Notes under the pieces: generated by a model
Told to the model about the DNA's origin: nothing
Database searches by the model: none
The model's input: only the letters and a program-made list of their open reading frames with translations
Shown here: positions 1 through 11,405 of the stretch, piece after piece
Numbering within the stretch: position 1 is the stretch's first letter
How the letters are laid out: each line of letters starts with the position of its first letter
Program-made: the position numbers and the translations under genes
Assembly (NCBI GenBank): GCA_021234155.1
Contig: JAJEKV010000032.1
Span: forward strand, 8,280,736 to 8,344,735
From: Isoetes taiwanensis
Taxonomy: Eukaryota > Streptophyta > Lycopodiopsida > Isoetales > Isoetaceae
DNA length: 64,000 nt
Direction: 5' to 3'

Positions 1-619
1 TCATGGATACAGCATTTCTGATGACCAAGTGCAATGGTTCTGGCAGGTAAGAATTTGGCCTACAACTAGATTCTGTTCTTAGGTAGAATTTTTCGTGTCA
101 TCCTCTTTTATTGATATATTGAGAAATGAGATTTGGGAAATTAGATTTGGGTTAGCTGCAAACTGTAGAATTTTTGAGACGGCTTTTGTCTTGTTCAAGC
201 GTTTCTTTTCAAATTGTATGTAGAGTAAAAAGTAGATCTTCCATTCTATCAGCACATGTTATAGGCAGGACCTTGGAACCAAGAATACAACATAAATTAT
301 GACCATCAAATAGTAGGAGCAGTGTCATTATATGTTTCTGATTACAATATTTTGTTTGCAGGTTGTGGAAGGAATGACATTGGGCGGCCTTGGCTTCTTT
401 TCTTTGGGGCGTCTGTTGCTCATCTTCCGCCTCAAGGTTTTCAAGCCTTGCCATCCAAATTTCACATACATAGGGCGTATACAAATGCTAGCTGGCTTCC
501 AACTTCTCATACCTGTTTCTATCAATTAATGCTACCCCCATATTCATCATATGAAGACATGCATAAAGCGTCTTTATGCCATCTGGGGATCACGTTGCTG
601 AAGGTTTGGCTGTGCTTAG
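1..619 (+). pseudogene. Truncated, frameshifted copy of the UPL5-like last exon
   Basis: Bases 1-46 match the end of UPL5 exon 2, including the CAG/GTAAG donor. Bases 362-619 match exon 3 after the same TTTGCAG acceptor. The HECT active-site block (PTSHTCFYQ) and a LPPYSSYEDMH stretch are still readable. Relative to the intact copy at 28849-29112 there is a 4-base net loss near 382-400 that removes the ERRRR stretch and shifts the frame. A 1-base gain, a 2-base loss and a 1-base loss follow near the C-terminus. Unless these are consensus errors, this copy cannot encode a working C-lobe. Upstream exons, if present, lie outside the window. Confidence 0.85.
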
Positions 620-2711
620 ATTTGCAAGGTAGTGTTGGGCATGGCTTTGACTTTTGGGTCTGTAAAAGTTTGGGTTTGTAAAAAGTTTGAAGTCTGGGCA
701 GAAGAATGTCAATAACAAACGGTAGCAAAACGAGTTAGCAGATTTATTTATGACCTGCAAATAAATAATTTTGACGGAAGTTTTACTAAATAAAGAAGGA
801 TTTGTAAAGATTTAACATCAAATGCCCAATTTGTTTTGTAAAGGCGGTTAAGGCATATTAAAGTAACAAGTTGGACCTAAGATTTGCGACTTCAATGGCC
901 TGCCTTTTGCCTACAATCCCACGTGACCCTCAGGGGCTATAAATGAATTTCTTTTGGTAGGTGAGAGTTGGGATGAAAGTGAGAGTGATGTTCATTTATA
1001 GTTAATTGAGGGATATGAATGCATGAAATCATCCATTAATGCACAATAATACTTCATGATATCTCAACTCTTGGCACAGATAACATGTTATCTACGCCTA
1101 TACATGGATCATCATTATGAAATATCCTCTTGCCAAATTCACACTCATTTGTGTCATTGAAATTCTGCCCCGTTATGGTACGAATTTGTTATAGAATCCC
1201 CTTCTTAAGTTTTTGTCCCTTTGTGGTATGATTTTTTCCTCTATAGAATCCTACCTTTTCTTTGGGATACTAGATCCTACAACAGTGACCCTCGGGTTGG
1301 AAGACACTTTATGCCATGTAGAAGAATTGCCACAAAGTGGGTACATGACAATCCGCCGTCCCAAAACCCAAAAGTATATTCGACATCTTTGAGCTCTTGG
1401 TCTCTAGCTCAGAGACTACCTTCAACTAGATGCAACAACTTCGACATGACCAGCGTCAAGTCCTCACTAGCGAGCTTCATCGGTGCCCACTTTCGGCTAG
1501 TGTCGAGTGTACACTAACGTGGCCTTGGTTTACGGTATAAGATCAATGATTTCGATAGAACACCCTTTTTATTGTTTGATGCTTACTTTGCTTATTGACC
1601 ACAAAGCCATTATATATTGAAATATCATCGGCTGACATCTTGAAAATGGAGAGGATTGTCTCTTGTCCGGATAACTTGTTAAATATTATTGCCTGAAACT
1701 GAATTTAATCTCTACTCTCTACTCACTTTTAATGAGAATTAATTCACGGTGATTAGGGGAGCTTTTAGCTCATTTTCTTCTAGGCTTTTTAGGAGAGAAG
1801 TGCCTTTGGAATTATTAGGGAATATATTCCCTTTTATTCTAAAGTAGTTCTTACGCAAATAGATAGTTTGTCTTTTTGACAAAGCACCTATAATAATTCA
1901 CGCAACTAGATAATATTGGTTTCAGCTAAGTCGCTACGAAATCTAGTACAAGTGTTTGTTGGTGAGGCCATTTGTATGCTTAGTTTATGCGAGAGAAAGA
2001 TTTGACTTAGGATCCGCTAGCCCCATTTATGAAGAGGTCTATGTTTATTGGTGGGAGCACCTTAAAGAGGTTAGCTTATCCAAAAGTACTTCATTCGCTA
2101 AAAGTGGCAACCTAACCCCAACAATGCCAAGCGACATGAGCCCCTCAAGACCTTCAATATTGCAATCTAGGTGCAAGGGTTGCTAGTGATGAGAATGAAT
2201 ATGAAGGATGAACAAGCTTCACCTTATTAATCTAGTTGCTTTTCTTAAATTTTTGAAACTTTCTAAAATTAATTGTTTTATTGATTTCCTACCCATTTCT
2301 AGTTGTATATATACCATTCGGTGGATGTGATCTTGGTGTAATCTTTTTTTGGATGGATGGGCGAATTTTATCGGAGTTAGGGATATACGAGGGGTTTAAT
2401 AACATATGTCACCTTAAATTTGAAATTCATCAATAGCATGGAATTAGGGGGAATTTTCCTTCTAAAGCTGTGTGTTTCTCTTCGGAGTCCTTCAAAGTAG
2501 CTGGTCAGAATTCAAGATTTAGTTGGTAAGTTTTAAAACTACACTAACAAAATCTCGACTAAGCCTCTACATAAAATCTCATATCATATTTATTGGTCGT
2601 GGGGACGTTTTAGAAATTTTAGTTAATTTCCTTTGTCCTTTTGGACCCGACAAATACGGATCAGTAAGCCACGTCAACTGCCAGACGGTAAGAGACTGCC
2701 ATTGTCTACCC

Positions 2712-2830
2712 TATATAATGGTTGTTGGCCCGTCTTTGCAGCATTCTTCTGCACAAAATTACCTGCATTTTTTTCTTCGTTAGCTGCTCAAATTCTTGCA
2801 ATTCTAAGTTCTTTCAATCTACCGACATGT
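2712..2830 (+). promoter_or_regulatory. Orphan duplicate of cyclophilin promoter and leader exon
   Basis: A TATATAA box at 2712-2718 is followed about 110 bases later by a leader end, CCGACAT/GTGAGT (donor at 2829). This is the same arrangement as at 31196-31311 upstream of the cyclophilin coding region. Here the duplicated block ends ~135 bases after the donor and no cyclophilin coding exon follows, so any transcript would splice into unrelated sequence. Activity is inferred only. Confidence 0.5.
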
Positions 2831-2965
2831 GAGTTACTTAACAAAATTCGTTACTTTCTTCCTCCTCTTTTTGTTCTTTGAATCTGTACTGTAGCATGCT
2901 TTGGCTATAAAGAAATTGTTCTAGGCATCTTAGTAATACATTCCACATGTTGCATTCCTTCTTTA

Positions 2966-4875
2966 ATTCACCAATAAATCCTTTGTGAAATGCCTTAAGT
3001 GCAGACTGGCTCCAACTTATTCCCTGTCTAGAAAGAAACAGTGACACTCTAACACTTGTTTTTAGGTTGCAAGAAAGAATATACAGAAAAAAAAAGGAGA
3101 ATTACCTGTGACCTGCCCTGCCAACATATGTGCCATATTGCCATTTATAGTTGTCATTCTAGAAGAGAAGTTCATAAACGGTTGCCAAAGCCAAGCGCAA
3201 AAGCAGAGTTCCTTCACCACGATAGCATGCTTTAAAAAGAGCTTACCACAGGTGCGTTTGCCAATCAGGGTCCCCAAGCAAGTAAAAAATCTTCTGTGAA
3301 GTGCGTGTTTGACGGCATGGTAAATAGCATATATGGTCCCAACTAAAGCGCTGCCACTTAAATTTAGGCTGTGTCCTTGCTAATCTTAATCCTAGACAAT
3401 CCTCTCAGTCAAGCAAGTCAACCAGCAGCATCTACGATGGCTCTGAATGACATCCGAACAGAAATATGTCGTGTTTAGAAAAAAACTTAAATGCCAAACT
3501 CCTCTTTGTTCTTCAAATGTGCCAGAATACAAACTAAGAGAGACTGTAAGTGATGTGCATTCTACTCCATGAAATCCGCAAAAGAGAAGCTCCAAAACAT
3601 GGCTGCATCCGTCACCCATAGGAGTGCAAATCCGTAATGGATAGGCACTGCCCAAAGAATCTTTATATCTTGTAGCTGCAACTACAATTCCAAATCGGCC
3701 AGCTTTCTCAGAAATAAGAAGAGAGGAGCAACCGAAAAGAGCGGCCGAGCTGCCCTAATGCCTCAAGTTCCAGTCTATTGCAACAACAATGCCGTATTAC
3801 ATAAGCTAAAGAAAGGAAAAATGGTTACAGAATCGAAGAACAAAAAAAAAAAAAAATTTGCGCTACCTTGGATGATCGATAAGGATCATAAGCAGAATCA
3901 AGGTAAGGCAAAACCTACATCAGCTCTGTGGATTAAAGATTTGCTAAACAACCTAGGTAGGCTCTACTATTGATGCGAGCCAAATCGACCAGAGTGTCAT
4001 CCTGTGCCCAAGATCTTCACTGAATCCTGCCTTTGTGGGGCTCAAATCGAAGCCAAAAACCTATCATAATCCCATCGCCATTAGAAAATTTGGGCAAAAG
4101 CTCCATGAAGCACGGCTATGGCCGTCTGAGAGAAACGGCGAAGAGGTGTGGCACAAATTTCTGCTGCAAGGTGCCGAATTTTGGCTCTTTCCCCATAATG
4201 CCCGTGCCACACGTTGACCCGTTCCCAGTGGCATGCCTTGCATTTAAACAAAATGGAAATCGGGTCGACTATTTTTGCTGGGTAACAATTGGATGCTGCC
4301 ACGTGTCAATCACCTACATCGCAGAATGGAAGTAGGGTCTTCTGATTCCGCATGACTGCCTCTTCCGGTAATCTCAGGAATATTTTTTTGGGCAAGCAGT
4401 TCTTTTTAGGGCTTCTGCTGCCGCCGCCGCTCAACAGACAGCTCAAGTCTGGGTCGATCGCAACACACGCCAGATCGTGATTCTTGCAGATCAACAGGTA
4501 ATGGTTTTCGCAGGTGCTAGTTGGCCGGTTCTTTTAGCAGTTCTTCAACAAGTTTTGCCGCACTAAGTTTTGCAGGATCTTCACAAGTTTTTCAGGATCT
4601 TCACAACTTTTGCCACAGTCGTTCAACAAGTTTTGCCATACACAGGTTCTTCTTCGCTGATAGTAGATTGCAGGAGTGTCTTCATCGAATATCTTCAAAG
4701 AATGACGGATTTGGCAAAAAACTCAGAAACTCTAGCAAAGAAATTTGTAAAAACTCGCTTTTGTGTTCAAGACTCGCAAAAAACTCAGAAGCCTTATCTG
4801 GATCTAACCCTTGATCTATTAATACTCTATAAATCTGCTGAATCTATAAAAGAAGCCTCCCCGATTTCCATTTTG
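2966..4875. other. Intergenic, no gene recognised
   Basis: Short open frames occur here but none has a recognisable domain, splice context or repeat. Near 4530-4660 the words CAACAAGTTTTGCC and CAGGATCTTCACAA recur within about 120 bases, a small internal repetition without evident meaning. A CACGTGTC motif lies near 4301. Confidence 0.5.
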
Positions 4876-4877
4876 TA

Positions 4878-5023
4878 GGGGAATGGAGGTTGGTCCTCCA
4901 TTCGCTTTTTGTGACCGGCCTCCCGCTAACGGGTCGCGGGACCCCACCGCAAAACCGGAATGGAACGCCGGCCGCGGGACCCCACTGCAGAAAAAACGAA
5001 TGGAGTCCCAACCTCCATTCCCC
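4878..5023. mobile_element. Foldback MITE with TA target duplication
   Basis: The two ends are inverted copies of GGGGAATGGAGGTTGG, and the similarity continues inward through the CTCCATTCG block, so about 40 bases at each end pair in a ~146-base element. A TA dinucleotide flanks both ends (4876-4877 and 5024-5025), as expected for Tc1/mariner-derived Stowaway-like MITEs, although the terminal sequence is not the usual Stowaway one. The GC-rich centre contains two copies of a GCGGGACCCCAC word. No coding capacity. Confidence 0.7.
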
Positions 5024-5289
5024 TATACATCGCAGGCTTTCTAGGGCTTTCGAGGGCCAAGATTAAATGCCCTAAAGTTTGCACCTTCCTTGCATTTTCA
5101 AAAGCAATCAACGGATAAGAAGTTTTGCCTTCCCCCAATCCAACGGTAATGAGATGGAGGGGCATGCCCCATGCACGCCCATGCATGCCCCCCTGAAGAT
5201 TCGATGGCTACAGCTGTGCCACCTCGCAGTTTCTTAAACGAACGACCTAGATCAATTTTAATATGTAAACGATCTATATCACGAGACAC

Positions 5290-5530
5290 ATCCAAATAAT
5301 CTTATATATATTACGATATGTCATATATAAATTATATGATTTAAATGACATATGTACATAATATAATATATGTGTTATGCTATGTGGCATGTTTCGTATG
5401 CTATATTTCATATGTCATATAGGTCATTTATAATTCATATGATTTGAATGTCATATGTGACATATGTATTATGCTATGTGGAATGTGTCATAAGCCATCT
5501 TGTACTTATGGCATATATAATATATAAGGC
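5290..5530. repeat. AT-rich degenerate tandem repeat
   Basis: The words CATATGATTTRAATG, GACATATGT and TATGCTATGTGG each occur twice in the same order, about 110 bases apart, giving a two-copy degenerate repeat of very high AT content. No coding or terminal inverted repeat structure is visible. Confidence 0.55.
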
Positions 5531-8262
5531 CTAATTGAGGTGACACTTCTTTAACCAAATCTGTCCTTTCTTAGAGCAGCCATAATGCACACCCTATTGT
5601 GATAAAAAAACAAAAAAAGGGGGTTGTAAGTGGCTGTTACAAGCAATCATTATTTGGCCATTACGTACAAGCCTTTATAAATAAAGAAAACTACAAACAA
5701 AGTACACAGGAGAGTAAGAACTCAGTGGAGAAAATGTTCACTCGAGCGAATACAACCCAGCTAAATTACAACATTTAAATAATACGAAGAAGAATTAAAA
5801 GCTCATGAGTAAGTGTGAATATGAAGGTAGTGCTCCCCTATAGTAGCCAAATCTATTTAATGTATCTGTGCTTACCACAATACAAATACTACTTTAATTA
5901 TATTAAGAAAAAGATTCCTTTTTTTTTTTGGGGAGGGGGGTAGGGAGGGGAGGGGAGAAGGAAAAAGAAAGGGAGTATTACATGCACACATTATCATCCA
6001 TTTGCCTTCCATTGCACTCCAAAGATATATAGTTTTTCCATCTCATATATCTTTTTATCAGGCATATAAATTTTTTAAAAGACACATACATTACCTTATT
6101 CAGTAAAAAATAGGTTTATATGACTACTATATGCCATGGTGTGTGTATATACAACATTGTGTCTTTTGTCTACAACTAATATAATGATGCAAGTAGCAAG
6201 TATAATCTCATTGTGTCTTCCCATATCTATTGAATGTGCACATTCTCACCATGACATTAAAGATTGACTATCACAATCCCACCATCGATAGCACGAGGAA
6301 TATGAAGGTGGTCTATAAACACTTTACACTCGATGCAAAATAATCCTTCAACATTACTTTGTGGAAGCTCCATGAGATTTTGAATCCACCAAGGCCATCG
6401 ATTAGCAGGACCTGGCCATGTATGCATGGGAGGCATTTTTTAACCTGCAAAAATAAAAAATATAAATAAAATTTAAAATTGAAAATCAAATGAAACATGC
6501 AGAGAAGAGAAAGCCAAACCAAAGATGCTGAAGGTGAAAATCGGCTTTGGTGAATGTGTTGAAGATGGTGGAGATTCGCTCCTATTTATAATGTTTGAAA
6601 GAGACTGGCTGACGACTGAAGAGATCGTCACGCCATGACGATTGAAATAGAAGGACCAAGATTTTATTCGATTCATGAGACTGTCCTGGATGAGGATTGA
6701 GAATGAAAGTGGGAAGGTTTATGTACTACTTTTGTCATAGTTAGTTTTTTATGTTAAAAGAGAAATTATGGAGCAGAGGTACAATCTGGCGAGGGTAAGA
6801 TTGGCGAGCATTGATAATGATCCGTGCTTTGCTCCTCCAGCATCTTAAGCTATGGCGCCCGTAGATCCATTCCAAGGTGTAATATGGCCCCTTTTTGTTT
6901 GGTTTGTTTCTCGATTGTGTGTTTTAATTATCCGGAGCAATAGGTTCCTAAAACCCTTCTTCCCTCGCTTTTGGTTCGATAATGGGAGCATGACATGTGT
7001 GCTCGAATGAACCTGCTAGAAAGTTCTAGAAGTGACGAATGAATCTGGTGTTAAGAAGGAACTTCTAGATAGGCATAACAAGTGAAGCATAACACTTCCA
7101 TTATTAAAGTACACAAAATTTGACTTCGAACATGTGTTAGAATTTTTAGGTCAAGGGAAGTGAAGCATGACACTCATGAGAGCTACTAGCGCTAAAGTAT
7201 AAGAAGTTTGACTTCCAACATTTGTTGGAGAAAATAACATGGGCGAATCTAAAAAACCAGAGGTTACTTAGAATAAGAATTTGACAAAGGTGGTCGATAG
7301 GTCCTATTATATGGTACATGTTGGATAACACATCACGGGAGTTTCTAGCCAATGTCTTAGTAGCTACGATGGGAGGCGGCTAAATGAAGCATGCTAAATT
7401 GGAGACCAAAAAGTTTTGTTATAATTGGACTTCCAACATGCAATGACAGTTGCACTAGATGGAGGTATTATCACTAGCCCAATGCATATAAACCTCTATT
7501 TATAACTTCCAACTCATATTGCCGTATCACAATAACATTATCAACTCATATGTAATTTATATACTGATTCCATTCCCCTCGAGATTCTTTTGATGCTCCA
7601 AAGGCATGAACGCCAAGTGTCAAAAATTTTATTGAGCAACATTTTGCTATTTTTCTGATTAATATTTATTAAGGAGGAGCCACAGTTGTTCTTCACTTGT
7701 TCCTCCTAAGAGGCGATTGTTCTTCAAGGAGTATTTGGATGTGCACTCTTATGTTTAGGCAGGTCGCTTCACTTGGTGGGCCTCTGCTTATCCGCTTAGA
7801 TTTTATTCCTGTCTTTGCATTTATACTTGTATTTCACTCTTTGATTCAATAAGGTCTGACGTCCTTCAAAAAAACAAAAAAGAAAAGAAAAGAAAAGAAA
7901 CCATTTTTGAAGTTCAATTTGTTAGATGACATCATATTCGCCAAGGTTTGAAGTGGAGTTCCTTTTCTCTGAGAGTTTGGAATATCTTGGTGAAGATATG
8001 AGCTTATATGCTTTAGACAAATATTTTACATTACCAAGTTGTGATTATGAATTGGTACAATGTTTGATCTACTATAAGTGTCTTGCGTCTCTTGACCTAC
8101 TGCAAAGTTTAGTTAAATTTATCTGTTTGTCTATTTATCTTCATTGCTCCACCAAATAAAACGATAAATCTATAATATACTTAATCACCAATTGTTGAGT
8201 CCTTAATTATCACCATGATCTACTTTCTTACTTAACCTTGATTGGCTAGTATCATCATCACT
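5531..8262. other. Intergenic, no gene recognised
   Basis: Nothing here supports a gene. Between about 7080 and 7440 a phrase of the type GTGAAGCATRACAC ... TTTGACTTCCAACATGTGTT recurs three times in diverged form, suggesting an old local repeat. A short simple repeat of AAAAGAAAAG type lies near 7875-7900. The G-rich tract at 5930-5955 is listed separately. Confidence 0.5.
5930..5955 (+). other. G-run tract, potential G-quadruplex
   Basis: Five G-runs of 3-6 bases (GGGG, GGGGGG, GGG, GGGG, GGGG) are separated by one or two bases directly after an 11-T run. This matches the simple G3+N1-7 quadruplex rule on the + strand. No gene boundary is close, so a function is not implied. Confidence 0.6.
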
Positions 8263-9080
8263 ACCAAGGTTTTTCCCTTGAAAACCTTTCGACACAGGGT
8301 TTTTTAATCCTAGTAGTAATGGTTGTATTAGCCCCATCGTCTGGGTCCCATGACTTCTTGGTCTTCATGGATGTTAAAAAATCTATTCAATTCTATTCTT
8401 TTGAGTATTTAGCTAGGTAAGATTACCAATCAAATAGATAGATAGCATTTCATATCCATTGGAGACTATATGGATCTATAAACTGCCCATGCCGCACTAT
8501 AAAGTCTTTCACCCAACCAGTGCTTTGAAAATGGTCAAGATAGCACACTACAAAAGCCAGATTAATCCCACACTGGCCCTGTCCACATAAATACATGTTA
8601 TCACACTTGCCCATGAAGCGGCATAGAACAATTGTGTCCATTTGCACTTGTGTCACGCCATCTCAGGATTGAAACAAGCAGATGGATTGTGAGGAGCGTG
8701 AAAATAGGGTATGTCATTATTGCCAAACCAGAGATTTGAAGATGAATGCCATACACTTTGGATTTGCCCAGCATTTTCAGCTGTCCGAGCACGATATGTT
8801 GACTTGATTACACCTAATCAGTCGCTACACAAATGCCTGCAGTAATTACACTATCTTATTATATCCAGGAGGTTGTCGACATGTGAGCTCAATTATGCCC
8901 CGTGATCAACACATTGACATATACAAATATACAATTTATCGAAAGCTTATTATTGTTAAGTTTTTCCCTTGAAAATCCTTTTGGGGCTGGGTTTTTAATC
9001 TTAGATAATAATGGGTATGTTACACTCACTCTTGTATTTGGGTCCAATAGTCTCTATGCATGTTAAAAATTCAATTCATG
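8263..9080. repeat. Pair of ~120-bp direct repeats, LTR-like
   Basis: The block 8263-8390 (GTTTTTCCCTTGAAAACC ... GGGTTTTTTAATC ... GGGTCC ... ATGTTAAAAAATC) recurs at 8957-9080 in diverged form, with about 570 bases between. The GGTTTTTCCC...GGGTTTTT arrangement is reminiscent of the R/U5 part of plant copia LTRs. The pair could be remnants of a small LTR element (TRIM-like). Clear TG...CA ends, a primer site and target duplications were not found. Confidence 0.4.
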
Positions 9081-11236
9081 TAAAAAGACATTACGACAAT
9101 AAAATACCATGCTGTTTACATTGATTAATTTGGGGCATAAAAAAAACTAGATTTAAACCATGTAACAATTCCTTTAGCAATTAAACTATTACTAGTTCTA
9201 ATGATTATTATAGGTATATATGAAATGATCTAATAGACCACATCTAGTTTCAAGAAACCATTATAACATCGATACCCAACTTTACTATTCATGTCATAAA
9301 CCACTATGAGTTTTTACAAACCATAATGGCATGTGGTTCTTTGCTATCAAATAATTTCACGCATAAAAAAGCCATATATCTCATGGTTTTTAGATGATTT
9401 ACTAGTGGTTAAATATAGTAGTTCATTTTGGGCTCCTTGTTTGAGACAAGAGTCAAGAATAAGAGTAGAAGCATGGACTGGAGTAGAGAAAATGATGGAT
9501 TTGGTGCAGAGCAGGGAACATGAATGACCTGGAATGCCAATTGGTCACAGACACGGAAGTCCCAAAACTACAGGCACATGATGACTGGAAATGAGGTTGA
9601 AGAAGATGCCAACAAAGTCCTTCAACATGGACTAGAGGGGGTGCAGTACAATCTGTACCTGCACCCGAAGAGGCCATCAATCACTTCTATTCAAGCTTCA
9701 CAAGAGGGATTGCACGCTTCGAAACAAATGCACGATCCGTAAACCAAACATTTACTCCATGATCAAGCTCACTAAGGACCTGACTGAAACACGTCGATGC
9801 CACCATCCCCGTCGAGAGACCCCCACTATTTGGAGTGGCTCTGAAGTTTCCCACTATTCGGATTGTTGGATCTCTTACTACAAGAGGATGGGGGGTATAG
9901 TATCAACCCTTGTGACAAGCCATAGGTCTAGTGACAATTTTGTGTCGAGTGCTACTATCTTGACACAAAGTGCTTATGTTGTGCCAAAATTGTGTCTAGT
10001 GCATACCATCACATATTTCGTCAAAGAATTGACCTTCTTTTTGTTAAAATTTTAGCGCAATTTAAGTAGGCTAATGGAATAACTTTTGAACAATATTATA
10101 GCAAAGTTGTGACAATCTTTTCTTGAGACTTATAACAAAATGTTATCCAAAATTTCATATAATATTTCAACGGAATTTTAAGGAGCATTTGTCAACTTTA
10201 TATTGCAATTTAAAGGGGCTGTTGCAGCAAATTTTAAGCAAATATTGTAACTAAGCCACTACGACATTTGTTTAACACTTTCTTACATCATTAGAAATAG
10301 TATTTCATAAAGAGATACTTTGAATAATCTAAGAAGGATACCTAGCAATATGAAGGAGCAAAGAGATCAGGAAGATAAGACAATGCTCAATATCATATAA
10401 TCTACATCATAGTAGTTATAGCAGCGGCCATTAGATATAGTAGTTCTGTAACAACGACAATTGTATTCCTTCCCCAAAATTCACCGTAGTTCAATCTGCC
10501 TTCCATCATCTGGTGATTTGTGAGGAAGCATCTCCCAACCAAAATGCTACAATTTTTTATTATTTCCATTTTCTGCTTTGTCTTTGTATTTGCCATCAAA
10601 CACTAAGAAGAAGCATCACACTCCGCAGAGGAGTTCACTATGCTGTAAACATTCATTGAAGCACTCTACCATGTTTCATTTGCTCGCATTCAAGCCTTCT
10701 GATCAACTGGTTTCTATCAAAAGACATTTTTGGGATGAAATGAAAAAACATAGTTGCTTCTGAAGGGTACGAAAGGCATAAGGGCCTCAGGAACACATGC
10801 TAGTTGTTTTGGGTTTATATATGACTCCACTTACCACAACGAAAGGCATAAGGGTTGGAGATGTAGCCCCCATGATACAGCATAATGAGAAGCAGTAACA
10901 GAGTGGTTGTTGTGGTTATGGAGAACAAATACAGTATGAACGATGGCAATGGAGCTCTCGCAGCAATAGGGGTGACCGGAAAATCACCGCCATATCAAGT
11001 TCGCCAATTTTTTGGTACATTCTTGGCATATACATAGAATATGCCAAAAACCTACATAAGCGAGGGTTTGCCCCTTTAGGGGGTCAATCCCAAAAAACAC
11101 AAAAATAAAAAGCAAGATTGCATTCGACATGTTTAGTGGCACTACCCATAAAAGTATTGCCTTCCAACAAAATCCAAGTTCTAGTGACACAACCCATGGT
11201 AGAAATATTGCTCAAGAGATCAAAATATTTAAAAGC
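9081..11236. other. Intergenic, no gene recognised
   Basis: No supported gene. At 9871-10010 the sequence ACTACAAGAGGATG, nearly the same as the CACTA terminus at 13755, is followed by several GTCTAGTG / GACACAAAGTG words, so a worn CACTA-type end is possible. No partner end with a matching target duplication was identified. Confidence 0.4.
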
Positions 11237-11405
11237 ACCCATCATGGTGGTGGCCTAGCAATAAGGCCTTGGGTTGGGGTGATCCCCACCAGGGTTCAAA
11301 ACCCATTGGCTACTGTTGGGTGGGACATGCGGATGGGTGCAAGTCCTATCAATTGTGCCTTCAAACAAAAAAGAAAGAAAGTTAAAAAAGCAATTATTTT
11401 ACTGG
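11237..11405 (+). mobile_element. tRNA-derived SINE-like element
   Basis: An internal pol III promoter is visible: a box A-like TGGCCTAGCAATAAGG at 11251-11266 and a box B-like GGTTCAAAACCC at 11293-11304, 42 bases apart. Downstream a GGGTGGGACATGCGG stretch and an A-rich tail of AAAGAAAG type follow (about 11363-11391). This is the layout of plant tRNA-derived SINEs such as the Au family. A short ATTTAAAA word on both sides could be a target duplication but is too simple to be sure. It does not fold as a complete tRNA, so it is not a tRNA gene. Confidence 0.6.

Larger units (their letters stand above)
1..2965 (+). repeat. Segmental duplication, copy 1 (matches 28492-31467)
   Basis: The first ~2.97 kb repeats, in the same orientation, the sequence that starts inside UPL5 exon 2 at 28492 and runs to about 31467. 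Similarity is high throughout but broken by many small indels and clustered substitutions. It stops abruptly just after the shared tract TTGCATTCCTTCTTTAATTC. The left end lies outside the window, so the true length is unknown. It carries the end of a HECT ligase gene, the whole intergenic spacer and the promoter plus first leader exon of the cyclophilin gene. It could be a real tandem or segmental duplication, or an assembly haplotig placed in series. Confidence 0.95.

Noticed and set aside
322-681. 119-codon frame containing HECT motifs
   Set aside because: It begins in intron sequence and switches away from the HECT frame; annotated as a pseudogene copy instead.
9871-10010. Second CACTA element end
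   Set aside because: Only one end-like word (ACTACAAGAGGATG), no partner terminus with a 3-bp duplication.
11251-11304. tRNA gene
   Set aside because: A and B boxes are present but no acceptor stem or cloverleaf can be formed; fits a SINE head.
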